Assembly: GCA_035296965.1 (NCBI GenBank)
Contig: DATGZX010000132.1
Coordinates: 7,710 to 71,709 of the forward strand
Direction of reading: 5' to 3'
Length of the DNA: 64,000 bases
From: DATGZX01 sp035296965
GTDB taxonomy: Bacteria > Planctomycetota > Planctomycetia > Gemmatales > Gemmataceae
Shown: positions 23,659-31,946 of the stretch, piece by piece
Layout: each line of letters starts with the position of its first letter
Numbering within the stretch: the stretch's first letter is position 1
Program-made: the position numbers and the translations under genes
Notes under the pieces: generated by a model
What the model saw: only the letters and a program-made list of their open reading frames with translations
What the model was told of the DNA's origin: nothing
Database searches by the model: none

Positions 23659-23724
23659 TGTACTCGGGCCAGAGGGCGGACTAGTGGAACAGGCTCTTTA
23701 GAATTGGTAAGACGAGGGTCTGTC

Positions 23725-25074
23725 ATGTGGCAATTCGATAACTGTACTGTGCCGCGCTTGAAGACGGAACTACCGGGTCCCAAGGCCCAGGATCTGCTGG
23801 AGAGGGACCAACGGTTCATGTCGCCCTCCTATTCGCGGGTCTATCCGCTGGTCGTCGAACGGGGCAGCGGCGCCGTGATCGAGGATGTGGACGGCAACTT
23901 GTTCCTCGACTTCACGGCCGGCATAGCCGTGACGTCGACGGGCCATTGCCACCCCGCCGTGGTCGCCGCCATTCAAGAGCAGGCGAGCAAGCTGATTCAC
24001 ATGTCGGGCACGGATTTTTACTATAAGCCGCAAATAGACTTAGCGCAACGGTTGGCGGAGTTGGCTCCCGGCGCCTCTCCCAAGCGGGTCTTCTTTACCA
24101 ATAGCGGCGCCGAGGCTCTGGAAGCGGCCTTGAAGCTGGCGCGCTGGCACACAGGGCGCGCGCGGGCCATCGCCTTCCTTGGCGCCTTTCATGGCCGTAC
24201 TTATGGGGCGATGTCGCTCTCCGGCTCCAAGCTGGTCCACCGTCGTGGCTTCTCGCCGCTCGTGCCGGATATCCACCATGTGCCCTACCCGCGTGCGGCA
24301 GAGGTGCCCAACGAACCGAATGCGGGCCGGCGTTTCGTGGAGCAGATCGAAGATACCGTCCTCAAGCGTATCGCTCCTCCCGAGGAAGTGGCGGCGGTAT
24401 TCGTCGAGCCGATCCAGGGAGAAAGCGGCTATCATGTGCCGCCGGCCGATTTTCTTCCTGCCTTGCGCGATTTTTGCACCCGCCACGGCATGCTCCTTGT
24501 CACCGACGAAGTGCAGTGTGGTATGGGCCGGACCGGGAAGCTCTTTGCCGCTCAGCACTGGGGCGTGGAGCCGGACATCATCTGCCTTGCAAAGGGGATT
24601 GCCAGCGGGATGCCGCTGGGAGCAATTATTGCCAAAGAGAAAGTAATGGACTGGCCAAGCGGCAGCCATGCCAGCACGTTTGGGGGAAATCCCGTAAGCT
24701 GCCGGGCCGCTCTCGCCACTCTGGATCTCCTGGAAAGTGGCTACACCGCCAATGCAGCAGAGCGTGGCGAACAGCTCAGAAGAGGGCTTTTGAAGCTGCA
24801 ACGCCAGCACGCGGAAATCGGAGCTGTGCGTGGTCTCGGACTGATGGTTGCCATGGACCTCGTCCGTCCGCGCGACGGCAAGGGGCTGGATCCTACTTTG
24901 CGTGATGAAGTGGTTCACAGTGCATTCCGGCGGGGGCTTCTGCTCCTGGGCTGCGGCGAGGCTGCCGTGCGTTTTTGCCCACCCCTTTGCATCACGGCAG
25001 AGCAAGTCGAGGCGGCGTTGCGCCTTCTTGGCGGCGTCTTGGCCGACCGAATAGTCGAAAAAGTTGCCGTTTGA
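23725..25074 (+). CDS. Class III PLP-dependent aminotransferase (4-aminobutyrate/omega-amino acid type)
   Basis: A 449-residue enzyme. Landmarks: VIEDVDGNLFLDFTAGIAVTSTGHCHP, FFTNSGAEALEAALKLAR, AFLGAFHGRTYGAMSLSGS, VFVEPIQGESGYHVPP, LVTDEVQCGMGRTGKLFA and the PLP lysine in CLAKGIASGMPLGA, then HASTFGGNPVSC. The length and N-terminal PGPKAQDLLERD resemble archaeal-type GABA/omega transaminases. It transfers an omega-amino group to 2-oxoglutarate or pyruvate. The ATG at 23725 with GAGGG upstream is chosen; the open frame starts earlier inside the palindrome. Likely functional partner of the upstream aldehyde dehydrogenase. Confidence 0.93.
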   Translation: MWQFDNCTVPRLKTELPGPKAQDLLERDQRFMSPSYSRVYPLVVERGSGAVIEDVDGNLFLDFTAGIAVTSTGHCHPAVVAAIQEQASKLIHMSGTDFYYKPQIDLAQRLAELAPGASPKRVFFTNSGAEALEAALKLARWHTGRARAIAFLGAFHGRTYGAMSLSGSKLVHRRGFSPLVPDIHHVPYPRAAEVPNEPNAGRRFVEQIEDTVLKRIAPPEEVAAVFVEPIQGESGYHVPPADFLPALRDFCTRHGMLLVTDEVQCGMGRTGKLFAAQHWGVEPDIICLAKGIASGMPLGAIIAKEKVMDWPSGSHASTFGGNPVSCRAALATLDLLESGYTANAAERGEQLRRGLLKLQRQHAEIGAVRGLGLMVAMDLVRPRDGKGLDPTLRDEVVHSAFRRGLLLLGCGEAAVRFCPPLCITAEQVEAALRLLGGVLADRIVEKVAV

Positions 25075-25287
25075 GTCCCGTTTCGGAAGATTCCCTTCCC
25101 CCATGATGATTCCTTGCAGCTGCGAGCGACTTCTCATTACGCTGCACAGCGAATCATGGAATGCCACTTTTGCAGGTTTTGCGAGCTATAGTTCAAAGTA
25201 GCCCAGAGTTTACGCTGAAGTGGGGCTGCTTCACGCCCGCAACGCAGACGCACGCGGATCTCCTAGCGGCAGAAGGGACTAGCGAGC

Positions 25288-26139
25288 ATGGCCAAAACTG
25301 CTCCGGAAGTCGGACCCGCAGCAAATGGGGTCAACGGCGACCATCGTTCTTCGATCAGGCATCTTCTTCGCGAGGAATCGGGCTCCCCGGAAGGCGCCGC
25401 GAGTCCTGCTCCTCGGTCCGAACCTGCAGGTGCCACCGTGCGTTCTCAAGAGCACGAGATTCCTGAGGGGCATGGTGGATCCGACGATGAGCGGACCGCC
25501 GACGACCCGGGAGTAGCCATTGCCGGCGCTGACGAGCTGGAATTGCTCCGAGTCGAGAATGTCGACTTGCGGCTAAAGATTGCCAAGCTAGAGCAGGTCC
25601 TGAAGGATACCGCCGGGACCGCCCAGTACTGGTCGGAGCAATGCAAGGATAACGAAAAGCTGCTCGAGGAGAAATCGGAACTCATTCGGCAGCAGCATTC
25701 GAAGATGCAGCAGCTCCAAACCCGGCCGACTGCCGAGCTGCCGCACGAGGAAGAACTCCTTGCCCTGGGCGAAGAACTGGAGGACGCCCGCCATCAGTTG
25801 CAGGAGGATGAAAAGGCGCTCATGCAGCAAATGCGCGAAATGGAGGTGCAGATGTCGCGCGAGCGTGCCGACCTTGCTCGGCAGCGCAACGAGCTGCAAC
25901 GGCTTCACAATGAAATCCGCCACGAAATCGAGATAGCCTCGCGGGAAGCAGACCTCCGCGACCGACTGCAACCCTTCCAGCGCCGCCATCAGGAATTGCT
26001 GCATCGTAAAGGCGCGGAGCCGCCGCGCGAGTCCGCACAGCAGCCATTGCCGCCTGCAGCCCCCCAGGAAGCACCTTTGCCGTCTTCACAAAAAAGCAGC
26101 GGCTTCTTCCGCCGTTTGTTGGGGCAAGGCGGCGAATAG
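25288..26139 (+). CDS. Coiled-coil protein of unknown function
   Basis: A 283-residue soluble protein. The first ~85 residues are disordered-looking and rich in G, S, E and P. From about 88 to 225 there is a long heptad pattern (ELELLRVENVDLRLKIAKLEQVLKD, EEKSELIRQQHSKMQQLQ, EEELLALGEELEDARHQLQE, REMEVQMSRERADLARQRNELQRLHNEIRHEIE), a clear coiled coil. A proline-rich linker (PLPPAAPQEAPLPSSQ) leads to a short basic tail FFRRLLGQ. No known domain; similar coiled-coil proteins ending in a FFRRLLG-type peptide are common in planctomycetes. It follows the aminotransferase by 213 bp. Structural or scaffold role is only a guess. Confidence 0.85.
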   Translation: MAKTAPEVGPAANGVNGDHRSSIRHLLREESGSPEGAASPAPRSEPAGATVRSQEHEIPEGHGGSDDERTADDPGVAIAGADELELLRVENVDLRLKIAKLEQVLKDTAGTAQYWSEQCKDNEKLLEEKSELIRQQHSKMQQLQTRPTAELPHEEELLALGEELEDARHQLQEDEKALMQQMREMEVQMSRERADLARQRNELQRLHNEIRHEIEIASREADLRDRLQPFQRRHQELLHRKGAEPPRESAQQPLPPAAPQEAPLPSSQKSSGFFRRLLGQGGE

Positions 26140-26395
26140 GGCCGGAGCTTACCAATCAGTGGAAAGCATGAGAGCTAGCGCTCTGTCACGTCTGCATTGA
26201 TGAGTTCACAGTTCCGGCTTCGGTCGGGGAAGCCGCCTGAATGGGGAAGAACTATCCTATCGCGGGATGAATGAACGCCCCCTCCTGGGCCTCTTGTCTT
26301 TTCGCCGATTTTTCATTTCATTCCATCATACAACTCCGTAAGATTTTTCTTGGTGTACGGGTTCTGATTCACACGTCTGGAAGGAGTATGTGGCG

Positions 26396-26830
26396 ATGAG
26401 AACATGCGCACTGGCAATCGTGGCCGTGGTGGCACTGACGGTAACCGCGGTGAATGCCGCAGATAAGGCCCCCGCCAAGAAGCCGATCGGTAGCTGGAAG
26501 CACACGGTGGGGGACAACACGGTTACATTCCATTTCACCCCTGAGATCGCACGCACGGTCGTTGAGGCGGGCGGCAACACGATCGAAGTGGAAGCTGACT
26601 ACGGCATCAGCAAGGACGGGGTGGTCTTCGGGCGCATCTTCAAAGTGAAGAAAGGCGGAGACGAAGGTCCTTCCGAAGGAGACCTTTTCAGTTTCAAAGT
26701 GGCGGTCGACAAGAACACCTTGACCCTGAGCGATGTGAAGACCGCGAACGATAGCCCGGAAGTGAAACAGCTTCTGCAGGGAGAGTATCAGAAGGAGAAA
26801 ACGTCCGCGGCTCGAAAGGACAAAAAATAG
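26396..26830 (+). CDS. Small secreted hypothetical protein
   Basis: A 144-residue protein with signal peptide MRTCALAIVAVVALTVTAVNAA. The mature part (GSWKHTVGDNTVTFHFTPEI, TIEVEADYGISKDGVVFGRIF, KNTLTLSDVKTAND) looks like a single small beta barrel or sandwich with a lysine-rich tail. An AAGGAG site 9 bases before 26396 decides the start over a GTG at 26390. Planctomycetes encode many proteins of this GSW(K/R).....D...TF.. type; function unknown. It is convergent with the M28 peptidase gene. Confidence 0.85.
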   Translation: MRTCALAIVAVVALTVTAVNAADKAPAKKPIGSWKHTVGDNTVTFHFTPEIARTVVEAGGNTIEVEADYGISKDGVVFGRIFKVKKGGDEGPSEGDLFSFKVAVDKNTLTLSDVKTANDSPEVKQLLQGEYQKEKTSAARKDKK

Positions 26831-26920
26831 TTTGCAGGCATACGTCCCGTCCCCAATCCTGCGGAGGTTTCGCCGCCGGCTTGGGGACGGAGTTGCCTTG
26901 CTCCTCACGCCGGTGAAATC

Positions 26921-28771
26921 CTATTCCAGCATCACCTTGACGGTCACCTTTTTCCCATCCCGGACGATGCCGAGTTCCAGCAGGTCCCCCGGCTTGAATC
27001 CAGCCATCAGCGCCATGTAACCTTCCAGGCTGCGGACCTGCTTGCCCGCCATCTCCATGATGCGGTCGCCTTCGCGCAGGCCGGCTTTGGCGGCGGGGGT
27101 GTTCTCGGTCACTCCACTCAAGAGCACGCCTTCCTTGTCATCTCCGTACGTGGGGCGGATGCCCAAGCGGGGGCCCCTCATTCGTGATGTCCCGCCGGCA
27201 GGTACGGGGACCTGCACGAATTCGGGCCGATCGGGCGCAGCCTCCAGATGGTCCGTCAGCTCTGTCACGAAATCTGCTATCTTCGCCATGCCCGCAGTGT
27301 CGATTTTGTCCGCCGTGTCGCTGGGACGGTGGTAATCCGGATGATCGCCCGTGAAGAAGAAGTACACAGGAATCTTTTTGGTGTAAAAGGATTGCTGGTC
27401 ACTCGGCCCCATCCCACTCGCTACCTTCTGCAATTTGAACTGATAGGGAGCGTTGAGCGACTCGATCAGGCTATCGAAGGTCTTGGCCGATCCGGTGCCG
27501 TAGACGATCAGCTTGTCTTTCTTGGTCTCCTTGTCCGGGCGTAACCTGCCGACCATGTCCATGTTGATCATCGCGACAGTATCGCTCAGCGGCACGAGGG
27601 GATGCTTGCAATAGTACTCCGACCCGAGCAAGCCGCGTTCCTCGCCGCTGAAGGCGATGAATACCAGACGCCGGCCTTTCCGATCGGTCTGCCGGCCAAA
27701 GCGGCGTGCCAGCTCCAGGAGCACCGTGGTTCCCGACCCATTGTCATCGGCGCCATGGTGGATGGCCTTTTCATTGGGGTTCTTGGCCAGGCTGCCGAAA
27801 CCGCCATAACCGAGGTGATCGTAATGGGCGCCCAACACCACCGTTTCGTTGGCCAGCGGACCCGCGCCCTCCAGAATGCCGACAATATTCTTTGCCGCGA
27901 TCATGGGCCGGCTCAGATGGATATCCATGCTTGCGCCCCATCCCGTGAGCGGCACGCTGTGTGGCTTCAGCTCGCGGTCGATGTCGCGCTCCAGATCGGC
28001 GAGTGTTTCATTCAGACTCGAGCGGGTCGCGTCATCGATCAGCGCACGATGCAGGTGGACGGCAGGTATGGTGGTACTGGAAAGGTAGGCGGTGTAGTTG
28101 AACTCCATGAGCGGGTCGGAGCGGCTCGCTGTGTCGCGATCATTGACGCACAATACCGCGGCCGCATGGTGATCGCGGGCATTGGCAATCTTGGTGGTCA
28201 GTTCGCCGTAATAACCACCCAATGGCCCGCCGAAGGGGTGAGCTGTGTCGCCGGGTCGTGGAGTTTTGCGCAAGAGGATGACAACCTTCCCTGTCACATC
28301 CAATCCCTTGTAGTCGTCGTAGATCAGGTCCTTGTCCTTGGAAGTAACGCCGTGGCCGGCGAATACCACGGGCGCCGAGATCTGACCCGAACCAGAGAGC
28401 CCCATGACCCGGAAGTCCGCCTCAGGCGTCAGCTCGACCTCCTGACCGAGCGGGCCATGGAGAAGCAGGCGCGGACGGCCTTCGAGCACCGGGAAGCCGT
28501 TGATCTCGAACGGTTGAAAGTAGCTGTTCTCCTTGCCTCCCGGCTTCAGGCCGGCCTTTTTGAATTGGGTGACAATGTAATCGGCGGCCAGATTGATGCC
28601 TTGGGTGTCCACGCCTCGGCCTTCGCATTGATCCGAGGCCAGGAACGCGATGTCCTTGCGCATGCGCGTCTCTGCATTCTCATCTGCCGCGAATGCTGGC
28701 GCCGTGATCAGACTCAATGCACAAACCAGCGCCGCCAGGTGCTTCCTGTGCAGCAAGGGCTGCGATCTCAT
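26921..28771 (-). CDS. Secreted M28 family zinc aminopeptidase with PDZ domain
   Basis: A 616-residue protein. Signal peptide (KHLAALVCALSLITAPAFAA), PA-type insert with VFAGHGVTSKDKDLIYDDY, then the M28 catalytic domain with zinc ligands in VLGAHYDHLG, HHGADDNGSGTTVLLELA, FIAFSGEERGLLGS, INMDMVGRL and FTGDHPDYHRPSD. The C-terminal ~100 residues are a PDZ domain (YGDDKEGVLLSGVTENTPAA, KAGLREGDRIMEMAGKQVRS). It releases N-terminal amino acids in the periplasm. Start at 28771 has an AAAGGGAA site; the frame is open upstream. It is downstream of two large APC transporters on the same strand (128 bp gap), which suits peptide breakdown coupled to uptake. Confidence 0.95.
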   Translation of the reverse strand: MRSQPLLHRKHLAALVCALSLITAPAFAADENAETRMRKDIAFLASDQCEGRGVDTQGINLAADYIVTQFKKAGLKPGGKENSYFQPFEINGFPVLEGRPRLLLHGPLGQEVELTPEADFRVMGLSGSGQISAPVVFAGHGVTSKDKDLIYDDYKGLDVTGKVVILLRKTPRPGDTAHPFGGPLGGYYGELTTKIANARDHHAAAVLCVNDRDTASRSDPLMEFNYTAYLSSTTIPAVHLHRALIDDATRSSLNETLADLERDIDRELKPHSVPLTGWGASMDIHLSRPMIAAKNIVGILEGAGPLANETVVLGAHYDHLGYGGFGSLAKNPNEKAIHHGADDNGSGTTVLLELARRFGRQTDRKGRRLVFIAFSGEERGLLGSEYYCKHPLVPLSDTVAMINMDMVGRLRPDKETKKDKLIVYGTGSAKTFDSLIESLNAPYQFKLQKVASGMGPSDQQSFYTKKIPVYFFFTGDHPDYHRPSDTADKIDTAGMAKIADFVTELTDHLEAAPDRPEFVQVPVPAGGTSRMRGPRLGIRPTYGDDKEGVLLSGVTENTPAAKAGLREGDRIMEMAGKQVRSLEGYMALMAGFKPGDLLELGIVRDGKKVTVKVMLE

Positions 28772-28899
28772 TGCAGGTTCCCTTTCTTGAAGGTCGACAG
28801 CGGGGTGGAACAGCGTCCGCGCTCGCTCACGGCATGTGCTGCTCGCCATGCGTGATTCCGGCAGGACTTTTATCATTGTAGCAGGCGAGATTGCCCGAT

Positions 28900-31662
28900 T
28901 CAGGCAGGCGGTTGTTCCTCGGGCTCCTGGGGGATTGCGGGCGATGTCGAGATGAAGAGCCGGCAAGGCGCGTGTCGCGTCAGGTAAGTCAGATCGAAGG
29001 GCGAGGCAGCGTTGGCTTGGGAGACAGGATCGGCATGGACGACTACCAGGTCGTATTTGCCGTCGCGCGCGACGCGGATGATCTCCGCGGCGACATCCTT
29101 ATCCTTGAGTGAATGGACTTCGACCTGCCGGCCCAGTTGGCTGGCCCTCTCCACGTCGTGCTGCAACGTACCGCTGCCATTGCCGGCCGCGTGCTCCTCG
29201 GACAGGATTGGCAGGAAACTCAAAGCCACCTTGCGGTCGAGCATGGTGAGCAAAGCCTGGAAGAGGTCGCTGCTTTCCCGCGTACGATCATGCACCAGGA
29301 GCACCCGGTCGACGCCGACCCCGGCTGCGCGCAGATCAGCCACGGAACGAGCTTTCCGTTCTCCCATCTTGGGAATGCGATTGCCGCCGGCAAGGTCCAG
29401 ATGAACGTCGCGCTCGCGGCCGAGCAGACGGACTGTCAGGGGCCCCGGTTGTCTGTCAAACATGCTGAACCAATAAAAGGCGACCTGGTCGAGTTGCTCG
29501 TCGGCGGTGTATTTGTTGGAAGCGCCGATGACGAGTTCCTGGACCTGGAGGTCCTTGGCCGTGCGAATAACGGCATACAACGGGTTGTTTGTCGGCACGA
29601 TCAGCGTCCTTACCTCCTTGCCCGCCTTCTCGGCGCGGTCCACCACCGCTGTCATGAGGTGCTGGTCGTAATCGTCGAGATGGTGATCGGTCATGGATGT
29701 GTCGCCAAGCGGCGTCAACTTGGCGGTCATGACGACCACGTCGGTCGTTGCCGGATCCGTGTCGGCGAGAGTTTTTTCCAGCATGAACAAATTCTGCGGT
29801 GAGCGAATGGCAACCAGCTTGCGGTACTGCTTGTGCAATTGCAAGGAGGCCGGTGTTACCGCCTCGGTCGACTGCTGGTTGAACTGCTCAAGATGCTTAT
29901 GGCGCGCTCCGCGGAGTCTTTTTTCGTGGAAATGCTCCGATGTCATGAAGGTGACGAGGAATACGACGGTGAACGCGACGCCACCTAGCGTGGCCACCTC
30001 CTTGGTCAATAAATTCAAAATCGCGGTGATTAGGAGAACGAGAAAGATCAAGGTGAGCCCGATCGGAAACTCCACGCCGCGAATGCGAATATTGAAGGGT
30101 ACTTTGAACTCGCGCGGGCTGCGGTCCTTGAAGCGCAGCACGATCATGGCCAGCGCCTTGAAGACGAAGCTCCAGACGACGCCGAAAGCGTAAGCCTCGC
30201 CCAAGACGAACATGTCGCCCCGACTGGCAACGATCGTGAGCAATTGCAGGGTGGTGATCAGAAACAACAGGCGATAAGTGGTGCCATAGCGCGGGTGCGG
30301 CCGCAGAAACCAATCCGGCAGCACGCCGTCTTCCGCCACGCGATTGAGTACGCCGTTCGAACCAATGATGGCAGTGTTCACGGCTCCCGCGAGTATCAGG
30401 AAGCCCACGACCACCACGAAGCCGTTCAGCAGAAGGCGCGCCAGCGGCGGCCCAACGACATACATGGCCAACCCGCCGATGAGGTTGTCGCTGTAGTCCT
30501 TCATGCGCACTTCGTCGGGAATGATCAACACCGCCAGGAAGGAGATGCCGGCCGTGAGCAGCAGGCTGTACACGAAGACAATGAAGGCGGCTTTCTTGAA
30601 ATTGGGCAGCTTGGGCGATTCCACCTCGCGATAGACCTGCGCCAAGGTCTCCTCACCGCTCATGGCCAAAATCGAGTGACCGAACGCGATCATGATGCCG
30701 AGGAAGCCTATCAGGCTCAACCAGTTTGCCGGGCGTCGGAGAGCATCGCCGGCGGAAGAGCGGCCAATAAAACCAAGCGGATCGATCTCCTGGCCAATTT
30801 CATTCTTGCGGAGCTTGGGCGTCTGCGACGACGCGCCTTCAGGCGCCGCTTCGACGACCGGGACAAGCTGCTTGGTTTCCGCGTCCCGCTTCCAGAGTTC
30901 CCGGACCTTGCCAGTAACACGGTCCAGCCCCTCGGCGACCTCGTATTCCACCTTCTTCGAGAGGTCTGGAGTCAGCGGGACCGTGTTGAGTTGCGCCGCC
31001 GGACGCAGCGCCAAGGTGATGCAGCACCACGTCAGCATGATTACTGCCATGATCGTGGTGGCAATCATGATCTTGAGGGCCTTGTCGCTGGACTCGTGGA
31101 TGCCGATGAGGTTTTGCCGAAAGAAGTACAGCGTGATGAGACATGCAATCAAGACCGAGACCCAGCGCTTGACGGCGCTACTGGTGTCGCTGTTGTCGAG
31201 ACCGAGTTGCACATACAGCGTGGGGGACGTGATCTTGATCGTCTCGACCACGAGGCCGATGATGTACTGGCCCGCGGCTACGCCGCTCGTCGGTCCCGTG
31301 AGGATGTAGTCGAACATCAGGGCCGAGACGGAGATCTTGGCGAGCAAGCCGCCCATGGCCTCCTTGACCACTTTATAAACGCCGCCGCGCACAAAGAGCG
31401 AACAGCTTTCGATGTAAACGGAGCGCACCGCGTAACTGAAGAGCATGACTGCGAGGATGAACCAGGGGGCCGCGGGACCGATCGCCTGTTCGACAATGCC
31501 GCCGATGTAGTAGGCGGTGCTGGCCAGGTCGCACAGAACCACCGCGGCGGTTCGCCAGTAGGAAATGAACGTGAACATCACGCTACTGACGATGATCACG
31601 CGAGCGGCCTGCACAAGGCGATTGCCGCCGGAAGGGTTCGACGATCCCGCTGCTGCGGACAT
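28900..31662 (-). CDS. APC-type amino acid permease with C-terminal UspA-like domains
   Basis: A 920-residue protein. The N-terminal ~600 residues hold about twelve helices with APC features (FTFISYWRTAAVVLCDLAST, FVRGGVYKVVKEAMGGLLAK, ILTGPTSGVAAGQYIIG, VYSLLLTAGISFLAVL, GSNGVLNRVAEDGVLPDWF). A hydrophilic insert of ~70 residues follows near 230-300. The C-terminal ~300 residues are cytosolic with two universal-stress-protein-like units (VVVMTAKL..RTLIVPTNNPLYAVIRTAKDLQVQELVIGAS and RVLLVHDRTRESSDLFQAL..GKYDLVVVHADPVS). AAGGA precedes the ATG. It follows another APC gene by 285 bp. The USP part probably senses nucleotide or stress to gate transport; substrate unknown. Confidence 0.88.
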   Translation of the reverse strand: MSAAAGSSNPSGGNRLVQAARVIIVSSVMFTFISYWRTAAVVLCDLASTAYYIGGIVEQAIGPAAPWFILAVMLFSYAVRSVYIESCSLFVRGGVYKVVKEAMGGLLAKISVSALMFDYILTGPTSGVAAGQYIIGLVVETIKITSPTLYVQLGLDNSDTSSAVKRWVSVLIACLITLYFFRQNLIGIHESSDKALKIMIATTIMAVIMLTWCCITLALRPAAQLNTVPLTPDLSKKVEYEVAEGLDRVTGKVRELWKRDAETKQLVPVVEAAPEGASSQTPKLRKNEIGQEIDPLGFIGRSSAGDALRRPANWLSLIGFLGIMIAFGHSILAMSGEETLAQVYREVESPKLPNFKKAAFIVFVYSLLLTAGISFLAVLIIPDEVRMKDYSDNLIGGLAMYVVGPPLARLLLNGFVVVVGFLILAGAVNTAIIGSNGVLNRVAEDGVLPDWFLRPHPRYGTTYRLLFLITTLQLLTIVASRGDMFVLGEAYAFGVVWSFVFKALAMIVLRFKDRSPREFKVPFNIRIRGVEFPIGLTLIFLVLLITAILNLLTKEVATLGGVAFTVVFLVTFMTSEHFHEKRLRGARHKHLEQFNQQSTEAVTPASLQLHKQYRKLVAIRSPQNLFMLEKTLADTDPATTDVVVMTAKLTPLGDTSMTDHHLDDYDQHLMTAVVDRAEKAGKEVRTLIVPTNNPLYAVIRTAKDLQVQELVIGASNKYTADEQLDQVAFYWFSMFDRQPGPLTVRLLGRERDVHLDLAGGNRIPKMGERKARSVADLRAAGVGVDRVLLVHDRTRESSDLFQALLTMLDRKVALSFLPILSEEHAAGNGSGTLQHDVERASQLGRQVEVHSLKDKDVAAEIIRVARDGKYDLVVVHADPVSQANAASPFDLTYLTRHAPCRLFISTSPAIPQEPEEQPPA

Positions 31663-31946
31663 GAGGCAGTCCTTGGATTAGCGGTCCACAAGAAAGCGGG
31701 CTCTTCGCCGTAACGAGCGGACGGGTGTGCCCTTTCAAGACGGCAGAGGCGGCGCGCCTCGCGCCAGCCGACGAGGTTAGCTGACGGGCTGGAGCCTGAA
31801 AGTGCTCCGATCCGGCCGCGCCGAATCTTTGCCCCTGTACCGGCTTCCGCCGGCCTGATGGTTCCCCCGTTCTCCTGCCGAGCGGCAGGAGATTAGGCTG
31901 CACAAAGAATGGATTATAGATTCCGGGCACCTTTTGGCAAACAGGG

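Noticed and set aside
27602..28855. Plus-strand open frame of 417 codons
   Set aside because: Fully antisense to the M28 peptidase, whose motifs are intact; a GC-rich shadow frame.
30244..31713. Plus-strand open frame of 489 codons
   Set aside because: Antisense to the APC permease with Usp domains; composition (H, R, D, Q rich) is that of a shadow frame.
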